Assembly (NCBI RefSeq): GCF_039555335.1
Contig: NC_092637.1
Coordinates: 42,424,990 to 42,488,989 of the forward strand
Length of the DNA stretch: 64,000 nucleotides
Direction: 5' to 3'
Source: Amphiura filiformis
Lineage: Eukaryota; Echinodermata; Ophiuroidea; Amphilepidida; Amphiuridae
Below, piece after piece: positions 45,643 to 57,918 of the stretch. How positions within the stretch are numbered: the first letter of the stretch is position 1; every line of letters starts with the position of its first letter. The translations under genes were made by a program, and so were the position numbers. The notes under the pieces are model-generated. The model was not told the DNA's origin. It saw only the letters and a list, made by a program, of their open reading frames with translations, and made no database searches.

Positions 45643-47499
45643 TCATTGGGTCAACAACAGAAACACTGACCACTTTGCCACATCTTACTACCCTTGTTAG
45701 TCCTGTAGAATCAACTACTGGAGAAGAGGTAACCCAGTTTAAATATACCACTTCTGTTAGTACTGCTGAATTCACTACAGGAGGAAAGACACCAGCGCCT
45801 GAATCTACCACTTCTGTCAGTCCTGCTGAATTAACCACAGGACAAAACACAGCACAGCCTGAATCTACGACTCCTGTTAGTCATGCTGATTTAACTACAG
45901 GAGGAGAGACAGCACAGCCTGAATCTACCATTACTGACAGTCATTCTGAATTAACTACAGTAGAAGTGACAACACAGCCTGAATCTACCAATCCTGTTAG
46001 TAATACTAAATTAACTACAGGAGAAAAGACAACACCACCTGAATCTACCACTCCGGTTAGTTCTGCTGATTTAACTACGGGAGGAAAGACACCACAGCCT
46101 GAATCTACCATTACTGACAGACATTCTGAATTAACTACAGTAGGAGTGACAACACAGCCTGAATCTACCACTTCTGCCAGTCCTGCTGAATTAACCACAG
46201 GACAAAACACAGCACAGCCTGAATCTACCACTTCTGTCAGTCCTGTTGAAATAACCACAGGAGGAGAGACAACACAGCCTGAATCTACCACTCCTGTTAC
46301 TGTTAGTACTGCTGAATTAACTACAGGAGGAGAGACAGCACAACCTGAATCTACCACTTCTGCCAGTCCTGTTGAAATAACCACAGGAGGAGAGACAACA
46401 CAGCCTGAATCTACCACTCCTGTTACTGTTAGTACTGCTGAATTAACTACAGGAGGAGAGACAGCAACGCCTGAATCTACCACTTCTGCCAGTCCTGCTG
46501 AATTAACCACAGGAGGAGAGACAACACAGCCTGAATCTACCACTTCTGTCAGTCCTGTTGAAATAACCACAGGAGGAGAGACAACACAGCCTGAATCTAC
46601 CACTCCTGTTACTGTTAGTACTGCTGAATTAACTACAGGAGGAGAGACAGCACAACCTGAATCTACCACTTTTGTCAGTCCTGTTGAATTAACCACAGGA
46701 GGAGAGACAACACAGCCTGAATCTACCACTTCTGTCAGTCCTGTTGAAATAACCACAGGAGGAGAGACAACACAGCCTGAATCTACCACTCCTGTTACTG
46801 TTAGTACTGCTGAATTAACTACAGGAGGAGAGACAGCACAACCTGAATCTACCACTTCTGTCAGTCCTGTTGAATTAACCACAGGAGGAGAGACAACACA
46901 GCCTGAATCTACCACTTCTGTCAGTCCTGTTGAAATAACCACAGGAGGAGAGACAACACAGCCTGAATCTACCACTCCTGTTACTGTTAGTCCTGCTGAA
47001 TTAACCACAGGACAAAACACAGCACAGCCTGAATCTACCACTTCTGTCAGTCCTGCTGAATTAACCACAGGACAAAACACATCACAGCCTGAATCTATGA
47101 CTCCTGTTGGTCCTGCTGATTTAACTACAGGAGGTAAGACACCACAGCCTGAATCTACCATTACTGACAGTCATTCTGAATTAACTACAGTAGGAGTGAC
47201 AACACCGCCTGAATCTACCAATCCTGTTAGTCCTGATGAATCAACTACAGGAGAAGAATCCACAACTCCTGTTAGTCCTGCTGAATCAACTGCAGGAGAA
47301 GAGGTAACCCAGCCTGTATCCGCCACTCCAGTTAGTCCTGCTAGACCAACTAAAGGAGAAGAGGTAACACAGCCTGAATCTACCACACTTCTCAGTCCTG
47401 CTGAATCAACCCAGCCTGAATCTGTCACGGCTACCAGTGCAGCTGCACCAACTACACGAGAAGTGACTGACGGCTTGACTTCTGCATTAACAACGCCAG
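45643..47499 (+). CDS. Mucin/FN3 gene 2, exon 6: expanded mucin repeat exon
   Basis: 619 codons, phase 1/1, open throughout. Starts IGSTTETLTTLPHLTTLVSP like exons 17836 and 19081 and ends at G|GTATAA. It has about 28 repeats of a 20-residue unit (ELTTGGETTQPESTTSVSPV), partly arranged in a 62-residue higher-order unit that includes TPVTVSTAELTTGG. Rich in Thr, Ser and Pro and free of Cys, as expected of a heavily O-glycosylated extended mucin domain. Over three times the length of the gene 1 exons. The opposite-strand frame of 406 codons is a reflection of the repeat. Confidence 0.85.
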
Positions 47500-48039
47500 G
47501 TATAATTATTAAGACTTTGCTATTTTTCATGTTATTTTCTGGTCAAGGATATAGGATGATCTAAGAAGACACCTTTGTATTATGTGTATCTTCTGCATTA
47601 GCAAATTATTAGAAGTAATAAATCGAACAGAACGGGCTGTGATGTCTCCCTATCATCTCAGCTTATTACGTAGCACATGCTGTATTTTCAATCATTTTCT
47701 TTCACCAAAATATGCAGAAAGTAAAACAATTAAAGTATAGTTTTAAAGTATACCTACGAAACTAGTACTAGCATATCTTTGACGGCTCTTATGATCAGGG
47801 TTTTTACAGGAGTTTACAGGATTTAAAGGGATGTGTGTGGGGGATGGAGTGGGATGTGTGTGTTTAACATAATTTTTCGATAATCGCTTTTCCGATGAAG
47901 CAATGGATAAGAAAGTAAAAAGAGACACGAAAAGCAAAAAAGACACGAAAAGCGTCTAAAGGGTGTGTGTGGAGGGATGGGTGGGATGGGATGTGTGTGT
48001 GTTAAATATAATATTTGGATAATCGCTTTTCTGATCCAG

Positions 48040-48250
48040 TTGTGCAATGGTTTTTGGGCCTGTCGTGACTACATGACTTGGTTTGGGGTTATTAGGGCGT
48101 ACAGGTGCGCCTGGCTACAGAGCACATAGCTCTGTAGCCATGGCGCCTATGTTCAAGGGTATTAGGTTTGGTAGGCAGCAAATCGAACCGGGTACCTCAC
48201 GCATGAAATCATAGCGCGCTAACCAATTGCGCCACGTAGCTAGCTTCGTC
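48040..48250 (-). ncRNA. tRNA-derived SINE-like element
   Basis: On the minus strand GTGGCGCAATTGGTTAGCGC fits a Pol III A box and D-arm, and CCCGGTTCGATTTG a B box. The acceptor stem is imperfect. Probably a SINE head or tRNA pseudogene. Confidence 0.45.
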
Positions 48251-48591
48251 CATTTTGGTATTTTTAGACCTTTATACTACCACCGTAAAGCTGGAGTCTC
48301 GTTGTTATTCGCCGAAAACGGACGATATACAAAGTCAGAAGGACTTGTGGTGTATGATATCAAAATCATATTCGAGGCGAGCATTTGAGCACGCTCTGGG
48401 TCGGAATCTGTAAAAAATTTGGGAATGTTAAATGAAGGTCCATTTATGACCCTAGGCCTAAATGGTGATGAGCGTTGAGTTCCAAAAACAGAGCATTAAT
48501 GTCAAAACAGTGGAACATTTACCCCTTATTTCCAAAACGACGTTGGATGGCGGAAATCCGATCCTTTTTCCACGGGGGATGCGCAGCATAC

Positions 48592-48850
48592 TGCAGTTAC
48601 TGTCCGTTTTCCTATAGACAATACACAGTGCTCTTACCATTGACGCGTAACCTCTACAAATAGTGTATGTTAGAAGTATGGGTAATTGCCTAGTTAACGT
48701 CGCTGTGTGAAAAATAACCGGCCAATATTAAAAGTACTCTTCTAAAATTCTAGAAAATAATAGTTTTGTAACATGTCCTAAATTTTTAGCTAATTTAGAT
48801 GTTTGGAAATATTCGCACTTTGGTGTTTTAGTGTATGTTATAGGCTTTTC
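48592..48850. repeat. Third copy of the ~250-bp repeat
   Basis: Collinear with 41920-42185 (TACTGTCCGTTTTCCTATAG ... GGAAATATTCGCACTTTGGT). Confidence 0.75.
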
Positions 48851-48944
48851 ATCCCACCTACATACACTTTAAGCATAAATCTTCAGATTTATAAAGTTTA
48901 CTTCGAGTACTATTAAATATCAAAAATATCAATTTTTAATCATT

Positions 48945-49100
48945 TGCCATAAAATGTGTATTACATTGCGAATTTCAAAAAATCAAAATTATTTGATATC
49001 AAAAGGACATTCTTCGTATTCAGAATGCAATTCGATATGTCTGATGTGCTCTAATATCCCACAATAAATACTGTCCAAATGTCCATACCCCATCCCTTAA
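48945..49100. repeat. Dispersed repeat, copy 2 (see 650-808)
   Basis: Same orientation and block order as 650-808. It directly follows the repeat at 48592, suggesting a composite element. Confidence 0.6.
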
Positions 49101-49559
49101 CAAACACATGAATAGACCTGGCCTACTGTATTGTTTGAGAGCTGACTCCTATGGATTCAGATGCAACTTTTAACACTGTTTAAAACGGTCTCTTTTTTTA
49201 CATAATGAACCATTGTGACGCAAATCAGATATCACGTTCCCGAACAAGGTACAGATGCAAACGGGTTGTTACGTAATTAAAACCTTTGAAATCACCTTAC
49301 ATTTATTATTTCTTGGGGCTGATACAACAAAATCCCGTCAGATATTTCCCTATGGCAACCGGAAATGAAGCCGTCAACATGGTCAATATCTCGGGTTTTA
49401 ACATCCGGCATAGGGAACAAGGGTCGGATGGTTGGACAACTAACACAACGTAGCTAATTCAGGGGATGAGCACATTCAGGGGATGAGCATATTAAAAATC
49501 TGATTATTTGGGAACGTCAAATTGAGATAGGGCAAGTCAACCCCCCACCACGCATTAGC

Positions 49560-49672
49560 CGCCAATGCAACTTACGTGCAACAATAATTCAGATCAACAA
49601 CAGTTTTTGGCCTAATGCCTTTAAGTTTAACAAAATATGACGTTAGTGTGGTGGCAGCGTCCAAATCTCGAG
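49560..49672 (+). pseudogene. Gene 2, FN3 C-terminal half exon with stop
   Basis: Equivalent of 21960-22097, reading STTVFGLMPLSLTKYDVSVV then AASKSRG. CAACAATAATTC gives an in-frame stop where gene 1 has CAACAATATTTC. The donor CGAG|GTGACA is intact. Confidence 0.6.
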
Positions 49673-49707
49673 GTGACATTTTATTTGCTCTTTTATTTCT
49701 TACTCAG

Positions 49708-49992
49708 ATCCAAATATAATATATGACGAATGGTTAGAAGCGTACAATACAATCCTGCCAGTGCAATGGATCTGGCCTCCTGATTTTCCAGTAGATAGCT
49801 TTCAAATTAAATATAAAATATCAGAATCTGATACATGGAGTGTCATATATGCCGCGGCAAATGAAAGAGTGGCATTGTTGGAAGGACTAACCAGTGGACA
49901 ACTTTATAACGTACGGGTATCTATTACTCCCTATGTTACCACAATCGAGCCATCCACTGCTGTGCCAACTACTGAGGTCGCGACAACAACAG
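49708..49992 (+). CDS. Gene 2, FN3 exon
   Basis: 95 codons, phase 1/1, acceptor TTTCTTACTCAG. Reads LPVQWIWPPDFPVDSFQIKY, then W-S-V-I-Y, LLEGLTSGQLYNVRVSITPY and a Thr linker. A complete fibronectin III domain by motif. Preceded by a 35-nt putative intron. Whether gene 2 still uses it is unclear because the exon before it carries a stop. Confidence 0.65.
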
Positions 49993-50637
49993 GTTTTTGA
50001 AATATGTACACTATATGTTGGGCTCACTAGATTTGTTAGGTGCTTTATGCAGCGGGCTTGCACTGTTATTTGCCCAGGTTCAGTAAGGTGGTCTCTTGCG
50101 TTTTCCAGCACGTTTCTCTGTTAAGGGTATTCATAACAATGCAATTATCTACAGTTAGATAAAAAAAATTATACACAACAATTAGTAGATCAGTTAAAGG
50201 TAAGTGGTCAAGTTTTCATATTGTCTTTTGTACGTCGCATTAAAGCCTGTACCAAAATAATCCTATCGCCAAATTGTGAGGTAAATACAAGCGGCTTTGA
50301 TATTAGAAGAAAAAACATGTTTCACAATGCCCCATAGAACGGTATGTGTGGTATACCACATTTGGGGATGAGGCTATCACATTTTCGTTCATAACATCTA
50401 AACAGAATATATATCAGGCCTGGGATTATGAGAAAATATGAGCTTTCTTCTGATGCCAAAATCTGTATTTTGATATTAAAAAGTGGGGAGATGAGGCTGT
50501 TGTCGTTCAGGTCAACCATCTTTAATACTTTTGATAATATAATCAATTTTCAGTGTCAAATAGAGAAAAAATCATCTTTTCTGCAGGTCTATAACCAAAT
50601 AGTTATTCTTTTTGTGGAATAGATGGATATATTATTT

Positions 50638-51036
50638 GTGACGTGTCATGTCAAAAGGAGATACTTTTGGGCAGGTTATCAATTTTGAGGTTTTTTCATA
50701 TCTTAAATATAGAGATATTTTGCTCAACAAACGCCGTTTTCACCAATGTAATCGGACATTCCAAAGCGAAGATATTGAATTCGTAAGTTATAGTATTGTA
50801 AAATTTGAAATTGCGATATCGGCCTTTAAAAATATTATTGACAATGTTGAGAGTAGGAATTACCTTGAAAAATGTCTCAAAAACACAAGATGCCAGTTAT
50901 ATTCCGACAATATCAGACAATATTTTTAACATTAATAACATCACCAATGTGAAAAAAATCCCCCCGGGCATATTTTTGGCTATTTCTCCATTTAGGATCC
51001 TGCCCAAAAGTGTCTCCTTTTGACATGACACGTCAC
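50638..51036. mobile_element. 399-bp MITE with ATTT duplication
   Basis: Ends GTGACGTGTCATGTCAAAAG and its complement over about 38 bp, flanked by ATTT on both sides (50634-50637, 51037-51040). No coding capacity. Confidence 0.85.
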
Positions 51037-52004
51037 ATTTGTTTCTAGACCTAAATGTCATGAGGGTTCCATTCCCAACTCCGCCACAAATTGATTTGTT
51101 TTCTTTTTCAGGAGTAAAATATTCGGGTGGGTGATTTGGCGCGTGATCTGAGTTGATTTTTCCTGAATGCTATTTCTTCATAAACAACGCCCCTCTGGAA
51201 TCAAGCTCTGGCCCATCGCTATGAGAGGGGTTTGATCAAAGGTGTTGGCCGCCGATCTGTTATAAATAATCGCAGGTTACGGTCTGATGATTTATTTGGC
51301 CCACAATATGAGGTCATATTTTCCAGAATGCTATTTCGTTATAAACATCTTTTGGTCAGATCCTGTCACCCACATCGTAAAATGGTCCACTTAGTTGCCC
51401 CAGTGCTGTTGTTTTTTCCAATCCTTTGTACGACTTTGATCTAGGCAATGTGTGGGCCATGCTGGTGACTGGAAATTGCTCTCCCGAAAAAGGGAAAGGT
51501 GCAAACCCGGGGTGCAAACGTGTTGCACTGAGTTGTAGAGGAGCTATATAAACCTGTTACGTAATTATATAAACCTTTGAATCCCCCTTGACTATTTCTT
51601 ACGACAGACTCACAAACACAACACAACCCCGTCCTGATGTTGCCCTGGTCATGGCCACTGCAACCGAACATCAACTTGCTCAGCAACAGCTCAGGTTTTA
51701 ACATCCAGCATTATGGTGCAAGGGTCTGATTGGTCAAGATTGACACAACGGACGTATTAACATTCAGGAGATGGCATATTTACTAGTATTAAAATTTGAT
51801 TATTACGGAACGACGAAATTAGAGTGACATTGTCAATTCCGCCTCACCTCACTTCAGCCGCCAATTCAATGATGTACAGTAATAGTGCAGATCAGATTCA
51901 GTTTGGGGCATAATATTTAAGTAACCCGATATGAAGTAGTGCTGAGTCCAAATATCAAGGTGACACTTTATTTGCTTTTTAATTTCTTACTCAGGTTCAA
52001 CTAT

Positions 52005-52280
52005 AAATATTATATATGACTCAAGTTTAGTGCCATACAGAACAAGTCTTACAGTGCATTGGTACTGGCCGTCAGAGTTACCGGTAGATGGCTTTCAGAT
52101 TGAATATAGATTGTCAGAAAATGATGCATGGAGTGTCATATATGCCGAGGCAAATGAAAGAATGGTATTGTTGGAAGGGCTAACCAGAGGAACAATGTAC
52201 AACGTACGGATTTCTACTATTCCACATGCATGACATGTCACCACTGTCATGCCAACCAATGGCATGCCAATTACGAAAGG
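52005..52280 (+). pseudogene. FN3 exon copy, one stop in the linker
   Basis: Acceptor TTTCTTACTCAG, then SLTVHWYWPSELPVDGFQIE and LLEGLTRGTMYNVRISTIPH, all FN3 strands intact. A TGA follows just after the domain (PHA*), before the GTTTTT donor. It could still encode a terminal FN3 domain if the stop is used. Confidence 0.6.
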
Positions 52281-52334
52281 TTTTTAAAATATTTAAGACT
52301 AAGTTTGGACTCACTAGCTTTGTTACTTCTGGTT

Positions 52335-52545
52335 CGTCCAGTGTTTTTGGGCTTGGCCTCCTGAACTACCGGTAGAAGGCTTTCATATTGAATATAGATT
52401 GTTAGGAACTGAAACTTGGAGTGTCAAATATGCCGAGGCAAAGAAGAGTATAGTTGGAATTACAACGTACGGATACCTACTATTCCACATGCATGAAATG
52501 TTACTACTGACATGCCAACCAATGTCATGTCAACTACGAAAGGTT
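52335..52545 (+). pseudogene. Degraded FN3 exon copy
   Basis: FWAWPPELPVEGFHIEYRLL-like sequence remains, but the acceptor and N-terminal strand are gone and the second half has lost frame. Last member of the FN3 exon array. Confidence 0.6.
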
Positions 52546-53078
52546 TGTGAAATATAGGCCTATATATAAGACTTAGTTTGAACTCACTGGCTTTGTTACA
52601 GAGTTAATACGGAGATGCCGGTTCGGTTAGTTGCCAAGGTTCACTGGGGTGGAGTGGGGTCACGTGTGTTTTCCAGTACTTTCTGAGTTATGATAATTTG
52701 TAACAATGCAATAATTTGCAGCTACGTAACAGATTGTGCGTAATTATTCTAGATGAGTGTGTTATTAATTGATAATAAAGTCAATCCATATTCAGTTCCA
52801 AGGAAATGCAGAAAAGTCCATCTTTTCATGCAGGTTGTCTCTTTTTTGCCCAATTATTAATTCTGTCTGTAGAATATATGGATATAATCCAGTCTTTGTT
52901 TCGTAAACATTCTAAACTCTTGAAAATAATTTCCAATATTTGATTTAAGGTTTGTGAAATATTTGAGACTTAGTTTGGGCCCACTGGCTTTGTTACAGAG
53001 TTATATATAGAGACCGGTTCAGAAGTTATGGTGGTCCCCGTGTGTTTTCCAGCACTTTTCTGTTTAATAATAATGTTT

Positions 53079-53655
53079 ATTAAATAAAAGGCACTAAATT
53101 TAATGCCCACGTGACCCATGGGCGCCGCCATACCAAGACCACCAAGTGATCAGTAGATGTGCTACAATGCTAAGAGATACCACCCATAGTGGGTAGGAGA
53201 ACATGAAAACTAATATGAGATACTGTATTAGGATCACATATTAAGTATCATGTGAGAGTATACTCTTGTACTCCAGAAGACAGGATCACATATTAAATAT
53301 TTGACACCATAGAATATAAAAACTAGTAATTTGATAAGTTAAAATAAGATTTTTAACGGAATAAATCTAAATAATATGATTATGCAGTTTATTCCGTTAA
53401 ATATTTACCCCATAATTTCCCTCATTCTTCAGGCCCTGCCCTCTATCGGGTGCTAATTTAAAGTTTAAGCTTGATTGCTATTGTTTTTTTGTAAGCCTGC
53501 GGCGCAACCTTGAACAATATTGTCTCTTTGTAAGCCTGCGGCGCAACCTTGAACAATATTGTCCTTGAGATAACAGGTCACTTTTCCAGACATCCTGTCT
53601 AGACGCTGTAATGTCAGCGCCCATCTGGTCACGTGGGCATTAAATTAAGTGCCTT
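53079..53655. mobile_element. ~577-bp inverted-terminal element
   Basis: Ends AAATAAAAGGCACTAAATTT then AATGCCCACGTGACC and the complement, about 38 bp. Inside, a 38-bp unit (TTTGTAAGCCTGCGGCGCAA ...) is tandemly doubled at about 53490-53564. No transposase seen. Confidence 0.75.
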
Positions 53656-55120
53656 TATTTAAATGCCCTAAGACGACTGTATAACAAATTGTAGATCAGT
53701 ATGTTTTTAACAACTACCCTTTGATAATAAAGACAATAATGCAGCAGGATGGCTCTTTTTTACCCAAATGTTTTATTCTTTCTGTAGCATTATATGGCTA
53801 TATTTTACATTATTTATTTTGTTAACAGTCTAATCTCATAGCTCTTGTCATTCAGAATATTTGTTTTGCTTGTTTTTACAGGCCCCTGGCAGACTAATCA
53901 AAACTAGAAATCAAATGACACTGACTTGAATCCGCCTAGAAGTACATTACTTTTAACATAACTTACTACGCTTGGTGGTTTTGTTTTGTTTTGTGTATAT
54001 AAAAGTGGCAGAAATTGTGTTGTTGATCATCAAGTTGATTTAATATCTTGACAACGACAGCTGTTACGTAGTGGCAAGTAACTGAGAAGCTAGAATATGA
54101 CAAAGTTGTACTTTTCTGATGCTTTTGTAAAGACTATGATCTTGTTGTAATACACATCATGCAGTTATTGTTAACTACATGTATGCACACAACACAGGGG
54201 CACTCACAATAGGCAATTGAACCCTACTGGTAGCGCTGTGTTGTAGCTATACGGGTTGAACTAAATTAGTTAGTATCATATATCAAAAAGCTATGATTTT
54301 AGTGCTTTCTCTATGTTTCAATTACTTATTCTTTTCCAAATATCTGAATCTTCAACCCGGTACAAGCTTTAATAACGGGGAACATACATTTTATTAAAAG
54401 AAATCCTACCATCTATCCAAACTCGCCGTGTTATTCCAATGCACATTTTACTTCACCGGGCAGCCATTTTTTAATCGTATTTTGAAGATTGGTGTCATAA
54501 AACCGTCATAGGTACAAATTTAGTACTTTCTGTCAATCAATTATGGCTTATTCTCTACATGTCAATCTTTAAATAATTGGCATAGTCCTTATAATAACGG
54601 TCGTCCGCCTTGATGAGTAAATGACAGCAAACAGCTGCAAACCAGTGAAAAATATCCCAAAACTCGGTCAGTAGAGCTCTGCTCGTACATGTCAATAGAG
54701 TCATTATCGATTGGATTAGTCGTCCGTAGCGGACAATTCGGTCGCTCATTGGATCAATATTATCAGGTGGTAATAAATTTGCATTGGACAATAGATTACT
54801 ATATAATGGTTAAGTACTGCATATATCGGTTTAATCTTCAATAAGCGGGTTTATGGCTGGGAAGGCCACGGTGAATTCGCCGTGGACGTTAGTGCACTAT
54901 GAGTGGCACATAACAAGCACAACTCTCTCCACGCGGGTGCCGACAGCAGACGACAAGTTTAATAAAATTCAAATTCAAAATTTTTAGAATCGTAAATGTT
55001 CATGACCATATTTGGAATCAGCATGTATTAAAAACGCATTAAAATGAGTACAAACAAGCCTAGTATCTGTTCAGTGGTTCTTAAGATAGCTCTTGAAGTT
55101 GGGAAAATATCTTTATTTCT
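53656..55120. other. Intergenic, no gene seen
   Basis: AT-rich with scattered short frames. Nothing with motif or splice support. Confidence 0.5.
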
Positions 55121-55217
55121 CGCATTTACGGCCCTAGCTACTATGGGCTATTTGCGGGGAGGAGATAAGTTTAAGTGACCGCTTATGGGTTCGAATTTCA
55201 ACCAGCCTAATCATGAA

Positions 55218-55291
55218 GCTCCCGTGGCCAAGTGGTTAAGGCGTAGGTCTCGTAAACCTGAGGTCCTGGGTTCGATTCCCAGGCGGGATCA
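55218..55291 (+). tRNA. tRNA-Thr(CGT)-like, copy 1
   Basis: GCTCCCG acceptor strand, D-arm GCC-AAGTGGTTAA-GGC, anticodon loop CTCGTAA (CGT), T-arm CCTGGG-TTCGATT-CCCAGG, then CGGGATC. One acceptor mismatch (2:71) and a 6-bp T-stem make it atypical. TTTTT follows 3 nt downstream as a Pol III terminator. May be a functional gene or a pseudogene. Confidence 0.5.
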
Positions 55292-55525
55292 CTTTTTCTC
55301 CTTGTCTCCTTTATTATTTGCGACGGCGAACCTGATGAAAAATAATGTTTATTTATATAATTCCCGTCGATCATGCCACTGTTTTTCCGTGTTATATTTC
55401 CTCACAGGGAGGATGGCAATTTATATCTCGCATTTACGGCCCTAGCTACTATGGGCTATTTGCGGGGAGGAGATAAGTTTAAGTGACCGCTTATGGGTTC
55501 GAATTTCAACCAGCCTAATCATGAA

Positions 55526-55599
55526 GCTCCCATGGCCAAGTGGTTAAGGCGTAGGTCTCGTAAACCTGAGGTCCTGGGTTCGATTCCCAGGCGGGATCA
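55526..55599 (+). tRNA. tRNA-Thr(CGT)-like, copy 2 (likely pseudogene)
   Basis: As copy 1 but with GCTCCCA, which breaks pair 7:66. The downstream T-run is interrupted (TTTGTC), so the terminator is lost. Probably not functional. Confidence 0.4.
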
Positions 55600-55739
55600 C
55601 TTTGTCTCCTTGTCTCCTTTATTATTTGCGACGGCGAACCTGATGAAAAATAATGTTTATTTATATAATTCCCGTCGATCATGCCACTGTTTTTCCGTGT
55701 AATATCTTAAAACTTGAATAATATGTTGAAGCCAATGGC

Positions 55740-56330
55740 CAGCACGCAGCCCATTAAGGGATGGGTTTATATGTGTGTAAATGGAGGAGAAATGGGAGGA
55801 TTTTGGCATGTTTGCTGTGATTGTTTGCCTAGCAATATTGATCACAAGTACACAATTGATGGTGCATATCAAGGACCAAACTCTATAGTTTTATATTTGA
55901 GCACGATCACTTCTGTAAGGTCATGGGAAATTATGTATATCGGCTTTTATATTTGATGTTGCATATCGGCTCACGCACTTTATTTTTGTACCCAGTATTT
56001 CACAAAGTCCCTGTACTCTGATGACCCTATGACTTTTTGCTGGTATGTTGAGCACTTTAAACAATTAATTATAGTACTTACCTCCTACTTTAGGAACATG
56101 CGTATGTCTTAATGTATGTCGACCATGTCAACAACCCAGTGTAGTTTTACATGGTTGGAAAAGTCTATTTCCTTTCGCTATTTTGCCAATCATAATTCAT
56201 AAATTGTCCAACTTTTTGACAAAAAGAGTTTTACAACTATTCCGCCAGCAAGGAAACACAAATTTATGTGTATCCAGTGCGTCCTTTACGTTTAAATAGT
56301 TCAGTTTATTGTCAAGTTGTGCCTCTATAC
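55740..56330. other. Intergenic, unassigned open frame
   Basis: A plus-strand frame at 55714-55956 (KGWVYMCVNGGEMGGFWHVC) has no recognisable family and no clear splice sites. Nothing else seen. Confidence 0.3.
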
Positions 56331-56400
56331 GCCATATTTACGGAATTGATGATACGAGCTGATACGGAATTTTTGAACCCAAATTTCTTGAAATATACAT

Positions 56401-56547
56401 TACCTTTTTAACTTCTCGCCACGAAATTGGATTCATAAGAAGGTCAAATACAAGCCTTCCATTATGGCTGGTATCATCATCTCGATTGGTGTCTTGTGTT
56501 AGTATTATTCCATATTTTGCTGGTAGAAGTTCAATGAAACCCTCCAT
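56401..56547 (-). CDS. Possible coding exon, unknown protein
   Basis: Minus-strand MEGFIELLPAKYGIILTQDT then NRDDDTSHNGRLVFDLLMNP and ISWREVKK, ending at a good donor AAG|GTAATG near 56401. Composition looks protein-like and non-repetitive, but I recognise no family and found no convincing partner exon. Confidence 0.35.
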
Positions 56548-56849
56548 AATTCACGACTACTGTCACTTGTGTTATAAACTCGATGTGTTTACTATATTGT
56601 CGCTCGGGTCCGCGACTAATCGCAGGGACCAGTCTATCATTAGCTATTCTATACACTTTTCAATAGCCTTATTGTGATGTGTGGGAGTTTTAAAAGCCGA
56701 GCCATGAACAAAATATAATGCGAGCACAATGAACAATGAGATAGTGGCTTTTCTGATATCACTTTGAGGAACTGTTGAAGTATAAATCAGCCAACGAGTA
56801 GGTGTGTCCAAATTGCACATCTTGAATTGAGACCAAGACATGCTGTTAT

Positions 56850-57900
56850 TTCAATTGTTATATCGTTCCGGTTGGTTTATTACCTACCATTGCCTACGAG
56901 ATGCAGTTCTAAGGTGACAGAGGGACAGGTCTGCAATTCGATTCCACAACCATTCATACCTTTCATCTGTTTTATTGTATTATCGTGCGAATTGCTCCGT
57001 GGTACCTTACGGGTACCTGAATTTTATTTGAATGAAGATGACTCTGTCATGCTCGACGTCATATTGCATAATTTCTATACAGTATATGCAATAAACCAAC
57101 CAGAACAGTATAACAATTGAAATAATAGGCAGTTCTAAGATAGGTTAAGAAGAATATAACGTCATTCTGTATTATTATTCAAGGTTGTAACGTGTGTCTA
57201 TGCTGTCATGTAGGCCTACCTGGCAACAGACACGCCCCGGTACAAACAGATGAAATTTGTAGAAAAGCGTGATTATGACAAAAACATTAAAAAATGATAC
57301 TTTGAGGTATTGTTTTTTTAATTTTTGTATGGCAGATCATACATACACATGTGCTGAGGTCAAAAAGGTAAAAATTTTGTTTTTGACCCCTGACTCACCT
57401 GTCATTCCAAACAACCTCTTAACGTGACACAAGCGCCGCCAGATCGTTGCCATGGAACCAGAACTATACTTGGCACAAACAGTACCTACTCAGTATTTTA
57501 AGTCGCCGCTGCTCATAATAATTAAACAAAAATCGGAATTATATGTTTTGTTACAAATAATTTCCTCTTTGATTTAACATCTCATTTGTAAAAAAAATGA
57601 ACAAAAGACGACGCAGATATCTGCTGGACAGAAAGTCCGTTATCATCCAAGTGATATTACGGCACGAAATATTATTGCATGCACACTCTCTGTGTTCATG
57701 GTGTTATACGATGCCTTGCTCATTTTGGGGCCTATGTATTTACTTGAGTTGGTAAATAAAACATTTTAATCAGTGTTTGGAAATAGGCTAATAGTAATTC
57801 GTAGTTGGACATTTACTGCCAAATGCTAGTATAAAGATATTATACTACTACTACTATTAAAATTATCAAAGTGAAATACATTTTTCCTGACAGTTGCTAC
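56850..57900. other. Intergenic, no gene seen
   Basis: AT-rich. Short frames only. Confidence 0.5.
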
Positions 57901-57918
57901 ATAAATGCTAATCATATC

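Larger units (their letters stand above)
55121..55736. repeat. Tandem duplication, 308-bp unit x 2, carrying tRNA-like genes
   Basis: Two almost identical 308-bp units starting CGCATTTACGGCCCTAGCTA (55121 and 55429). Each contains a tRNA-Thr(CGT)-like sequence. Confidence 0.93.

Noticed and set aside
45941-47161. Minus-strand open frame of 406 codons (Val/Ser-rich repeats)
   Set aside because: Antisense reflection of the mucin exon. The plus strand has splice sites, matching phases and two paralogous exons.
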